From NCBI GenBank assembly GCA_021817875.1, contig JAKAFQ010000130.1:1-9439 (forward strand): a DNA stretch of 9,439 nt, given 5' to 3'. Under the pieces are notes generated by a model. It did no database searches, was not told the origin of the DNA, and was given only the letters and a program-made list of their open reading frames with translations. The stretch is from Pseudomonadota bacterium (GTDB lineage: Bacteria; Pseudomonadota; Gammaproteobacteria; Steroidobacterales; Steroidobacteraceae). Position numbers and translations under genes: made by a program. Shown one piece after another: positions 1-4,851 of the stretch. Within the stretch, counting starts at the first letter, position 1. Each line of letters starts with the position of its first letter.

Positions 1-870
1 ATGTGGAGCGTGATCGCCGTGAAAGCCCCAAATCCCGCGAAGGCTTGTCGTACCGCTTGATACGGTCGCACGAAGCTGCCGGGTGATCGCACGGTAGACC
101 GGCTGTCCTCCGTGCTGGGCCGCCGCCGAGGTGATGATGCTCAGCTTCTGCCACAACGCCATTCCGTGTTGGTCGGTTCCGGGCAGCTCGTGCGGCCGCT
201 CCAGCAGCTCCCCGTCGCGCTTGCAGATACGCACCCGCTCCAGGCTGATCAGTGGAGTGCGCAGCAGCGCACCCAATTCGGGCAAGACTCGGGTGATGCT
301 GGGGCCTGAGCCAATCGCCATGACCATCATCGGCACCTCGGCGTTGCGGCCGAAAAACTGGGCGCGTTCACGCTGGCCGTGGCGCGTGCCATCGACCCCG
401 AGCAGCACCGTGGCTCCGGCGATGCCTCGACGGTGCAGCAGCTCGCACACGCCAACGTAGGCCGGTACCCGGTAGGTGCGTTCTTGACGCCCGAGGTAAA
501 CGGTCAGCTTGGTTGCTTCGTGCAGACTCTCTGGCAGTGAAATCGGCCCGATGTCACCTTGTATCAGTCGCGCCCGCTCTAGCGTCACCAGGCCGACGTT
601 CTCGATGCCGGCGACTTCGTCGAGGATTGATTCGATGCGCGCTCGCGAATCCACGGCAATCGCGACCGCGGGCAGATCCTCCGACAGCGTCAGCGAACTA
701 TCGCTGCGCAAATGATGCTTCAGCCCGAACCCCTCCACACCGCGCAGCATGATGCTCGAGGCAATCTCGTTGCGACCGTAGATGTCCAATAGGCGATCCG
801 CGACAAACCGGCCGGCGCTGCGGTGGCGTTCGCCAAAATAGCACGTCAGTTTGAGGCAGTCCTCGTTCAC
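1..870 (-). CDS. Multi-domain DUF190 protein, 3' end beyond left edge
   Basis: An open frame of 290 codons starts with GTG at 870 and is still open at position 1, so the C-terminus is missing. It reads as tandem DUF190 (PII-like fold) units: residues about 5-102 (starting KLTCYFGERHR), 120-215 (KLTVYLGRQER) and 235 to the edge, where the unit carries LRGIWGFHGDHAPH. Most DUF190 proteins are single domains of about 110 aa; longer multi-domain forms are known beside crcB genes. The start is chosen because the GTG overlaps the crcB2 stop as GTGA and a GGAG lies 7 nt upstream, which suggests translational coupling. DUF190 has no proven activity; its position last in a CrcB operon suggests a soluble regulator or partner of the fluoride channel (inference). 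The family call is confident, the role is not. Confidence 0.88.
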   Translation of the reverse strand, partial: MNEDCLKLTCYFGERHRSAGRFVADRLLDIYGRNEIASSIMLRGVEGFGLKHHLRSDSSLTLSEDLPAVAIAVDSRARIESILDEVAGIENVGLVTLERARLIQGDIGPISLPESLHEATKLTVYLGRQERTYRVPAYVGVCELLHRRGIAGATVLLGVDGTRHGQRERAQFFGRNAEVPMMVMAIGSGPSITRVLPELGALLRTPLISLERVRICKRDGELLERPHELPGTDQHGMALWQKLSIITSAAAQHGGQPVYRAITRQLRATVSSGTTSLRGIWGFHGDHAPH

Positions 871-1232
871 AAATCAGCTCCGATCACCCTCCCGACGGCC
901 GCTGCCGCGACGCCGAGAACGAGACTGAGTACTACGTTCACCGCAGCGGTCCAGGACCGGCGCTCTTCGGCGAGCCGCTCTGATTCAAACATCCATGTCG
1001 AGAAAGTCGTATAGGACCCGACCGCAGCGGTGCCAGCGAGGAGCGACGCCCGTCCACTGAGCGCCAAGCCCGTCAAGAGGCCAAGGACGAGCGCGCCGCT
1101 GATGTTGATGACCATCGTTCCGTAGGGGAAGTCTCGCTTCCGACGCGACGCCACCACACCGTCGACCACAAAGCGCAGCACTGATCCCGCACCGCCGATG
1201 AGCACCACGCCCACCCAGACCAGCACCGTCAC
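867..1232 (-). CDS. crcB: CrcB/Fluc fluoride channel subunit 2
   Basis: A 121-aa protein, the usual length for CrcB/FluC, a small four-helix inner-membrane protein. Fluc channels are antiparallel dimers that let fluoride leave the cytoplasm. Visible family features are GGAGSVLR at residues 13-20, the pore-lining Asn in VINIS (about 43), and [12 protein letters not shown] (about 72-83), which holds the central Ser/Thr and Phe residues of the fluoride and Na+ sites. The GTG start at 1232 overlaps the crcB1 stop (GTGA, 1229-1232), and its own stop overlaps the DUF190 start in the same way. The frame extends further upstream into crcB1, but that part is out-of-frame shadow. Two different adjacent crcB genes usually mean that the two products pair as a heterodimer of opposite topology (family knowledge; not tested here). 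Confidence 0.93.
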   Translation of the reverse strand: MTVLVWVGVVLIGGAGSVLRFVVDGVVASRRKRDFPYGTMVINISGALVLGLLTGLALSGRASLLAGTAAVGSYTTFSTWMFESERLAEERRSWTAAVNVVLSLVLGVAAAAVGRVIGADL

Positions 1233-1708
1233 GCGCCCACCCAAACCCTTCGCGACACCGCCGTCGCGACATAAATGGCAGCGAACCCGCAGACGATGCT
1301 CGCCGCCGCGTAGAGATCCGCCAGAACATACGCGCGTGCATCGATCATTTTCAACAACTCGACCTGCATCGTCGAGAAAGTCGACAACCCGCCGCAAAGG
1401 CCGGTACCGAGCAGGGGCCGTCGATAGCTCGACAAAGGCAACCGCTCTTGCAGCCGAGTCACAAAATAGCCTAGCAGGAACGCAGCTACGATGTTGACCA
1501 CGAACGTGGGCCACGGCCAGCTGGTCGGCGAGTGCGGGAAAGCCACCGCCAACCAGGCTCGAAGCAGCGTCCCGATCGCGCCACCGGCGAAGATTGCGGT
1601 AACCTCCCGGATATCCAGGCGAGGCAGCAGCCGGGCGCGGGACGGCGGCGCGGTGCCGTCAGGAACAGTGTCACCGCGGGCATCTAAACTGATGGCCGAA
1701 TTTGACAC
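1229..1708 (-). CDS. crcB: CrcB/Fluc fluoride channel subunit 1
   Basis: A 159-aa inner-membrane CrcB/FluC protein. About 33 polar N-terminal residues precede the first helix; the membrane part begins near [20 protein letters not shown] (31-50). It has the family Asn in [12 protein letters not shown] (about 72) and the signature [17 protein letters not shown] (101-117), with the Thr/Phe residues of the fluoride path. The frame is open to a GTG at 1768 (179 aa). I prefer the GTG at 1708 because a GGAGG lies upstream at 1720-1724, although the 11-nt gap is long, so the start is uncertain. It is the first intact channel gene after riboswitch A and the broken ilvD, and its stop overlaps the crcB2 start by 4 nt. 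The sequence looks more like actinobacterial CrcB than enterobacterial CrcB (impression from memory). Confidence 0.92.
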   Translation of the reverse strand: MSNSAISLDARGDTVPDGTAPPSRARLLPRLDIREVTAIFAGGAIGTLLRAWLAVAFPHSPTSWPWPTFVVNIVAAFLLGYFVTRLQERLPLSSYRRPLLGTGLCGGLSTFSTMQVELLKMIDARAYVLADLYAAASIVCGFAAIYVATAVSRRVWVGA

Positions 1709-1825
1709 AGCGACGGTGTCCTCCACATGAAAAGCCGGGCAAAAGCGGAAGCCATCATCCGTTATCACAGCGATTCGCGAGCCGCCGGTCCCGTCGCCAC
1801 CAGAACTTCATCTCGGCACACACAT

Positions 1826-2198
1826 CTAATCGCAATTGGAAACGCACACCAGCGCATCCGCGCAGTGGGCGTTGACCATGTATTCGACCGAATCGGCGAT
1901 CAGGTCTCGCGAGGGCAGGCTGTAAAGCACTGTCTTGCCCCATAGTAATTCCATCGTGCACTGCTATGGTGTTGAACTCCCACGCCACACCGTCCGCCTC
2001 AGTGATTTCCTGTGCGATGAACCGTCCGCCGACGTCTCGCGAATGCACGTGATCGGCCACGAATTGATTGCATGAATTCGAAATCCCAATGACCGGCTTG
2101 CCGAAATCCTCATCGTTCATACCCGTGGCGTACGACAACCAATGGGCGCCCGCCATATTGCGGCTGCAAATCGTCGTGCGGGACCGGTAAGGGGTCAT
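1826..2198 (-). pseudogene. ilvD: Broken ilvD (dihydroxy-acid dehydratase), N-terminal part only
   Basis: The start resembles IlvD/Edd-family dehydratases: YRSRTT...RNMAGA, ATGMNDEDFGKPVIGISNS, then [15 protein letters not shown]. Near 1931 the reading frame breaks: the next frame continues the family sequence as [17 protein letters not shown], then [17 protein letters not shown], and ends at TAG (1826-1828). In intact IlvD the residue after SNCD is Lys (CDK motif), so one base change AAG to TAG would explain the stop. The break near 1931 fits loss of about 2 nt. Only about 125 of some 560 residues remain, without the later cluster ligands and active site, so it cannot be active. The ATG overlaps the upstream small ORF's stop (ATGA), and it is the first recognisable gene after riboswitch A. 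The original frame runs on to 1755 as meaningless sequence. Confidence 0.85.
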
Positions 2199-2326
2199 GC
2201 GCTTCGCTCCCGCGGAAGGCGGGACGCCTTCATCCGAGCAGTACGAAGCCTCGCAGCCTTTGCGTCAATCCCATCGCCCGGGAGGACGACACAAGGGTGA
2301 CATCGGATTTGAGACAGTTCCGGCAT
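2195..2326 (-). CDS. Small 43-aa ORF directly after fluoride riboswitch A
   Basis: An ATG at 2326 follows a GGAGG (minus strand, 2334-2338) at 7-nt spacing, close to ideal; a second ATG at 2332 is too close to that site. The 43-aa product begins MPELSQIRCHPC, has two Cys, is very basic at the end, and finishes ASRLPRERSA. It has no membrane segment or signal peptide, and I recognise no family. Its stop overlaps the ilvD start (ATGA). It is the first ORF after the riboswitch, so it could be a leader peptide coupling ilvD translation, or a real small protein. Its C-terminal half resembles the 41-aa ORF at 4852-4977 (RTARMKASRL versus RTRFQASHL), which sits in the equivalent place after riboswitch C. 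The codons of the two differ, so any kinship would be at protein level. Confidence 0.45.
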   Translation of the reverse strand: MPELSQIRCHPCVVLPGDGIDAKAARLRTARMKASRLPRERSA

Positions 2327-2342
2327 CGGCATACCTCCAAAG

Positions 2343-2370
2343 TGTCTCCCACGTAACTCTATGGGAGACG
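2343..2370 (-). promoter_or_regulatory. Hairpin between riboswitch A and the first ribosome site
   Basis: GTCTCCC (from 2369 to 2363) pairs with GGGAGAC (from 2350 to 2344), a 7-bp stem ending 5 nt before the GGAGG of the 43-aa ORF. No U-run follows, so it is not a typical intrinsic terminator. The 5' arm contains CUCC, able to pair with the Shine-Dalgarno sequence, and UCUCCC, able to pair with the aptamer's 5' strand GGGAGA. Mutually exclusive pairings of this kind suit an expression platform controlling translation. The mechanism is inferred from base pairing only. Confidence 0.45.
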
Positions 2371-2376
2371 ACATCT

Positions 2377-2434
2377 GATAGGCATCATCAGCCGGTTGCC
2401 GGCGGTTTTTTTGGCGGGAGGAATGCCATCTCCC
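2377..2434 (-). ncRNA. Fluoride riboswitch A (crcB RNA aptamer)
   Basis: In transcript direction: GGGAGATGGCATTCCTCCC (2434-2416), an A-rich linker, then CGGCTGATGATGCC (2394-2381). P1 is GGGAG:CUCCC. P3 is GCCGG-CAA-CCGGC (2403-2391). The pseudoknot is GGCAU in the P1 loop with AUGCC at the 3' end. The order AUG, P1 closure, linker, P3, UGAU, pseudoknot strand and UA is that of the Thermotoga petrophila fluoride aptamer as I recall it. The only change in the long box relative to copies B and C is U for G in the P1 loop, which leaves the pseudoknot intact. The crcB genes lie downstream, the classic context. Fluoride riboswitches are normally ON switches. The exact 3' boundary is approximate. 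Confidence 0.92.
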
Positions 2435-2442
2435 TCGTGTGA

Positions 2443-2471
2443 AATATACGGATATGCCGCACGAACGGCAA
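2443..2471 (-). promoter_or_regulatory. Promoter of the fluoride operon (riboswitch A)
   Basis: On the minus strand, TTGCCG (2471-2466) and TATATT (2448-2443) are 17 nt apart, a good sigma70-type spacing. Transcription would start about 7 nt further, at 2437-2435, directly before the GGGAG that opens the aptamer at 2434. Promoter C has the same geometry, with 8 nt between the -10 box and GGGAG. The -35 matches TTGACA at 4 of 6 positions. Confidence 0.65.
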
Positions 2472-2509
2472 GCGCCTGCGTGTGAATTCCGTTCGGCATC
2501 AATGAGACG

Positions 2510-2795
2510 GGGGCGCATCGGCGCGGTTCGGCTCGCCGTTCACTGCGGAGATGCGGCCCCTGCGCGCGGCGGAGATCGCGCTCACTCGCTCTTCGCGGTG
2601 ACGCAGAGACGCTATTTCATGGGGCAGTTCGGCTCTGCGTGCAGCTGCGCACCCCGGCGCTTGACGTAGCTCGGCTGGGCACTTGAAGGCACGCTGCAAC
2701 CCTCTGGTCGTCGCGGCGACCCACCCCGTCGCGTCGACGCACACGTCTTCGACTCTCTGAGCGGTGCATCACTCGAAACGCCGACGGATTCTGCA
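2510..2795 (-). pseudogene. Remnant of an AraC-family regulator (C-terminal HTH)
   Basis: No single frame is intact, but pieces in different frames line up in order with the C-terminal DNA-binding half of AraC-type regulators. VEDVCV..., then ATTRGLQRAF, is the first helix-turn-helix. After a frame change, AQPSYVKRRGAQLHAE matches the usual TPxxYLRRxRLxxAHAEL linker helix. Another frame gives ERVSAISAARRGRISAV and then GEP, matching VTxIAxRWGFxxxGRFSAxYxxxxGEP with losses. Stops and shifts separate the parts, so it is non-functional. It lies immediately upstream of the promoter of riboswitch A, on the same strand. The match is my own reading of degenerate frames; a frameshift-aware protein search would confirm or reject it. 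Confidence 0.5.
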
Positions 2796-2798
2796 CGC

Positions 2799-2960
2799 GT
2801 GCACTTGGACCTGATCGAGCGTGCCTTCTCCGGCTTAGCTCTCGTTCCGAGCGCCGCCTATTACTTGCACGAACGAGTGATCGCGCAGCTTCAATCGCAA
2901 ACGAGGAGTCGCGGGATGAGGCAAAAGGCGGTACACGTGTCGCGCCGCGCGAAGGGACGA
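2799..2960 (+). other. Gene-free stretch with a possible DUF2061 trace
   Basis: The plus frame beginning at 2799 stays open to 3677, but codon use and composition do not look like one gene. Near 2850-2880 it reads ALVPSAAYYLHERV, resembling the conserved end of DUF2061 membrane proteins (ALVEPxxNTxAYYLHERxW) with residues missing. This short match is the only signal I see here; there is no repeat, tRNA or clear promoter. Confidence 0.2.
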
Positions 2961-2984
2961 GCGGCTACGATCGCCGACCGCGCG

Positions 2985-3190
2985 AGCGTTCTGCAGCGAG
3001 TATTGGCCGATGACAAGGTCAATCTCTTCGCCGGTCAGAGCGGGAGCTTGCTCGTTCGATGCGCATCGTCATTGGCGCGTGGCGTCGCCCTCGCGAGGGC
3101 GAGGAATATTGCAAGGTCACGCGGGTCGCCTTCACCAATGTTGCCGCGGATCCCGCTCACAAGTCGCGCCCGCTGCCAATGGAGGATTGA
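2985..3190 (+). pseudogene. Remnant of an acyl-CoA thioesterase (hotdog fold)
   Basis: Three frames read in succession give a coherent hotdog thioesterase (YciA-like) C-terminal half. ADDKVNLF (about 3007-3030) corresponds to the usual ASxDKxNF. SPVRAG in the next frame corresponds to PVRxGEL. Then MRIVIGAWRRPREGEEYC (from 3059) and KVTRVAFTNVAADPAHK, ending RPLPMED and TGA at 3188-3190, correspond to xVEVWRR...GEExKVTxxxFTxVAxDxxxRPRPLP. At least two frame changes are needed, and no credible N-terminal half or start is present, so this is a decayed gene. The recognition is by eye from family memory. Confidence 0.45.
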
Positions 3191-3424
3191 TCCGATGCAC
3201 CGCCGCCGAGGCTGCCGGTTGCCGTCACGGGAACTCATAAATCCCCTGCGGCACAGATATCGCCGGCCGGCCTCGAGATGTAACTGCAATCCAGGTGCTC
3301 TTGACTTCGCAGCCAGGGTACAATTCGAGGGCCAGGCAGAGCGACTGGCAACAGCAGATACCTTCTGCGGCGTGACTCACGCTGAAGAAGCCGCGATGCC
3401 CAACGACCGAGAGGCCGCCCCGCA
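3191..3424 (+). other. Upstream region of the short DUF190 gene, no clear signal
   Basis: No ORF here looks coding. I looked for a fluoride aptamer like the other three and did not find the GGGAG/CUCCC box or the CUGAUG motif. A hairpin GCGTGACTCACGC followed by TGAAGA (about 3368-3386) is only loosely reminiscent of the 3' part of the aptamer. GAGAGG lies about 10 nt before the ATG at 3425 and is the likely ribosome site. No promoter with proper spacing is evident. Confidence 0.3.
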
Positions 3425-3775
3425 ATGCAAGGGTCATTCTTTCGCTTCTACGTTCACGAAAATCATCGCCATCACGGCCGGCTCGTGTGGGAATGGCTGC
3501 TCGAACACGGCAACAAGCTCGGTATGCGCGGCGGCTCTGCGTTCACGGCGATGGCGGGCTTCGGCCGGCACCACGTATTACGCGAAGCGCGATTCTTCGA
3601 GCTCGCCGGCAACCTCACGGTGGAAGTGGAGTTCATTGCGACACAGGAGGAAGCTCAGAAACTTCTCGACCTGCTGAATCAGGAGAAGATCCGCCTGTTT
3701 TATGCCTACACACCGGCGTCCTTCGGAGTGATCAACCCCGATGCGTCGGATCCACCGACCGCGGGCGACTGCTGA
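3425..3775 (+). CDS. Single-domain DUF190 protein
   Basis: A 116-aa protein, normal length for a stand-alone DUF190 protein. Most of it is one domain: FRFYVHENHRHHGRLVWEWL (6-25) with the conserved first strand and helix, GMRGGSAFTAMAGFGRHH (33-50) corresponding to the GxxGATVxxGxxGFG core, then FELAGNLTVEVEFIATQEEA and a final FYAYTPASFGVI. DUF190 has a PII-like ferredoxin fold; no activity is established. It differs strongly from the multi-domain DUF190 at the left edge, so the two are not a recent duplication. The ATG has a GAGAGG about 10 nt upstream. The last 44 nt overlap the ATPase gene on the other strand, so the genes converge. No riboswitch is visible upstream, unlike its neighbours. 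Confidence 0.9.
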   Translation: MQGSFFRFYVHENHRHHGRLVWEWLLEHGNKLGMRGGSAFTAMAGFGRHHVLREARFFELAGNLTVEVEFIATQEEAQKLLDLLNQEKIRLFYAYTPASFGVINPDASDPPTAGDC

Positions 3776-4568
3776 TGCCGCTGAACCGGCGTGCCCGGTC
3801 CGACGGTGCGGGCGCCCCTGCAACATTGCCGCGCTGGAACTCTTCCACGTGGGCCGCCGAAATCGGGCGAAGCATGCCGAGCGCCTCGTAGCGCACGGCG
3901 GCTTCGGCATCAACGCACATCACGCTCACCAAGGGCCCGTGCTTGCACCAATAGCGGGAATCCCGCGCAAGGTCAGTGCACATCACGATCCAACCTGGCC
4001 GGCCGCGTGCCGCTTCGACCAGCTTGTGCGCGGCCTGCGCCTCGAATGGCGGCAACCGGAGACACCTGCACCGCTCGTCCAGCAGACGACGAAGCTGCAT
4101 CGCCGTTGCCAGTGGCATGCGCACGGACATCGCGCCATAGCGCCACGGTCGCATCCGGTTGCGCTCTCTCTCATCGTCGACGTCAACTGCCGTCAACACT
4201 CCCGCGATCTTGCCGTGAAGTCTCCGCAGGAAGGACACCATTGCGCTGCCGTTGCAGTGGAAGTGATCGAGCAGCAGTACACCCGCCCGGCGATCCGCGG
4301 CATTCCACAGCCGAAAGCGGGCGGTGCGACGGCCGACCTCACGCGTATCCACCCCTGGGTAGGCACGCTCCAAGGTCTGAGTGATGTCATCGAGAGTCGC
4401 CGTGGAAATCGAGTATGCGCAGGGGATAGCGGCGGCTCCTAACCGCGATTGCACCTGCAAGAGCACCGTGGACTTGCCGCTGCCACGCGGACCGCACAGC
4501 GTCAAGTGCTCGCCCTGCAACAGCCGCCGCGTCAGTTGCGTGGTCCATTCCGATAAATGGGGGTGCAT
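3732..4568 (-). CDS. AAA-type ATPase behind its own fluoride riboswitch
   Basis: A 278-aa protein with an N-terminal P-loop domain. Walker A is GPRGSGKS (26-33). Walker B is GVLLLDHF (96-103), with His where many AAA+ proteins have Glu, so hydrolysis may be atypical. AVDVD (127-131) is in a sensor-1-like place and ARGRPGWIVMCTDLA (187-201) resembles the sensor-2 region of ORC/Cdc6- or ExeA/TniB-like ATPases. The C-terminal 45 residues look disordered. There is no membrane segment. The ATG at 4568 is chosen over the very long upstream extension (open to 5942) because AGGTGG lies 5-6 nt before it and riboswitch B directs transcription to it. No transposase or partner gene adjoins it. Molecular role unknown; its regulation suggests a fluoride-stress function. 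Confidence 0.8.
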   Translation of the reverse strand: MHPHLSEWTTQLTRRLLQGEHLTLCGPRGSGKSTVLLQVQSRLGAAAIPCAYSISTATLDDITQTLERAYPGVDTREVGRRTARFRLWNAADRRAGVLLLDHFHCNGSAMVSFLRRLHGKIAGVLTAVDVDDERERNRMRPWRYGAMSVRMPLATAMQLRRLLDERCRCLRLPPFEAQAAHKLVEAARGRPGWIVMCTDLARDSRYWCKHGPLVSVMCVDAEAAVRYEALGMLRPISAAHVEEFQRGNVAGAPAPSDRARRFSGISSRPRSVDPTHRG

Positions 4569-4591
4569 GAGTCCACCTGCTCGCTTTCGCC

Positions 4592-4605
4592 CGGGAACAC
4601 TCCCG
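4592..4605 (-). promoter_or_regulatory. Hairpin downstream of riboswitch B
   Basis: In transcript direction CGGGA (4605-4601), loop GTGT, TCCCG (4596-4592) forms a 5-bp stem between the aptamer and the ATPase ribosome site. The stem starts CGGGAG, a copy of the aptamer's 5' strand GGGAG, so it can pair instead with the P1 3' strand CUCCC. That is a plausible expression platform (inference). No U-run follows. Confidence 0.35.
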
Positions 4606-4606
4606 C

Positions 4607-4659
4607 TGCAGGCATCATCAGCCGCTGTCGCGACATTTAGGGGAGGCATGCCATCTCCC
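4607..4659 (-). ncRNA. Fluoride riboswitch B (crcB RNA aptamer)
   Basis: In transcript direction: GGGAGATGGCATGCCTCCC (4659-4641), a 16-nt linker, CGGCTGATGATGCC (4624-4611). P1 GGGAG:CUCCC and pseudoknot GGCAU:AUGCC are as in copies A and C. P3 is GUCGC-GACA-GCGGC with one U-G pair; its 5' arm differs in sequence from A and C while pairing is kept, which supports a real RNA fold. It lies 42 nt upstream of the ATPase ATG in the same orientation. It is identical to C in both conserved boxes but differs in linker and flanks. Confidence 0.9.
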
Positions 4660-4672
4660 ATCCAAGATAGAG

Positions 4673-4702
4673 AGTCTAGGACTGCCGAGGCTCTCTCGGC
4701 AA
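4673..4702 (-). promoter_or_regulatory. Promoter of the ATPase transcript (riboswitch B)
   Basis: Minus strand: TTGCCG (4702-4697), 18-nt spacer, TAGACT (4678-4673). The -35 is identical to that of promoter A. Transcription would start near 4666, about 7 nt before the aptamer. TATCTT (4669-4664) is another possible -10 but lacks a -35 at normal distance. Confidence 0.5.
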
Positions 4703-4724
4703 GCGCTGGACGAAGAGGCCGAGC

Positions 4725-4753
4725 TTGCTGGCCTATCCGCCCCTGTGTATATT
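4725..4753 (+). promoter_or_regulatory. Promoter of the hyf-like operon (riboswitch C)
   Basis: TTGCTG (4725-4730) and TATATT (4748-4753) are 17 nt apart. Eight nt then separate the -10 from the aptamer's GGGAG at 4762, exactly as in promoter A, so transcription should begin at about 4760. It stands back to back with promoter B; the two -35 boxes are 22 nt apart. Confidence 0.65.
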
Positions 4754-4761
4754 GAATCGCA

Positions 4762-4818
4762 GGGAGATGGCATGCCTCCCGTAACAAGAACTGCCGCCTA
4801 CGGCTGATGATGCCTACC
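4762..4818 (+). ncRNA. Fluoride riboswitch C (crcB RNA aptamer)
   Basis: GGGAGATGGCATGCCTCCC (4762-4780), a 20-nt linker, then CGGCTGATGATGCC (4801-4814) and TAC. P1 is GGGAG:CUCCC. P3 is GCCG (4793-4796) with CGGC (4801-4804) and a four-base loop. The pseudoknot pairs GGCAU (4769-4773) with AUGCC (4810-4814). The 3' part, ACUGCC...GGCUGAU then the pseudoknot strand then UAC, follows the T. petrophila fluoride aptamer closely as I recall it. It is 37 nt upstream of the 41-aa ORF and about 160 nt upstream of the hyfC-like gene. Formate hydrogenlyase-type genes are among the targets reported for this riboswitch class (from memory). Confidence 0.92.
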
Positions 4819-4848
4819 CGAACCGTTGTAGGAGCGGTGGAGTGGTAG
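4814..4848 (+). promoter_or_regulatory. Possible ribosome-site-masking stem after riboswitch C
   Basis: CTACC (4814-4818), overlapping the last base of the aptamer, can pair with GGTAG (4844-4848), which lies just before the ATG at 4852. The enclosed segment contains the GGAG (4839-4842) and GGTGG ribosome-binding candidates. Pairing here would compete with the fluoride-bound aptamer and could block translation. A five-base stem is weak evidence on its own. Confidence 0.3.
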
Positions 4849-4851
4849 CGC

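Noticed and set aside
1229..1768. Longer crcB1 starting at GTG 1768
   Set aside because: No ribosome site precedes it and the added residues do not resemble CrcB; 1708 is preferred, though with only moderate support.
2391..2412. Apparent plus-strand intrinsic terminator: GCCGG-TTG-CCGGC followed by seven T
   Set aside because: It is the complement of P3 and the A-rich linker of riboswitch A. No plus-strand gene ends nearby, so the resemblance is most likely incidental.
3301..3324. TTGACT and TACAAT upstream of the short DUF190 gene as a promoter
   Set aside because: The spacing is 12 nt, too short for a sigma70 promoter.
3368..3386. Hairpin plus TGAAGA upstream of 3425 as a fourth fluoride riboswitch
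   Set aside because: There is no P1 box, no matching pseudoknot strand and no UGAUG; the likeness is limited to one hairpin.
2799..3677. A 292-codon plus-strand frame
   Set aside because: It overlaps the convincing DUF190 gene in another frame and passes through remnants that need frame changes; composition is not protein-like overall.
4804..4810. CTGATGA inside the repeat, as in the hammerhead ribozyme core
   Set aside because: The other hammerhead core parts (GAAA and the third stem with a cleavage site) are absent; the motif is the UGAUG of the fluoride aptamer.
4611..4814. Inverted 50-bp repeats around 4660-4762 suggestive of a MITE or transposon ends
   Set aside because: The repeats are the two fluoride aptamers in opposite orientation; only structurally needed bases are shared, no target-site duplication is visible, and a third copy sits in a different regulatory region.
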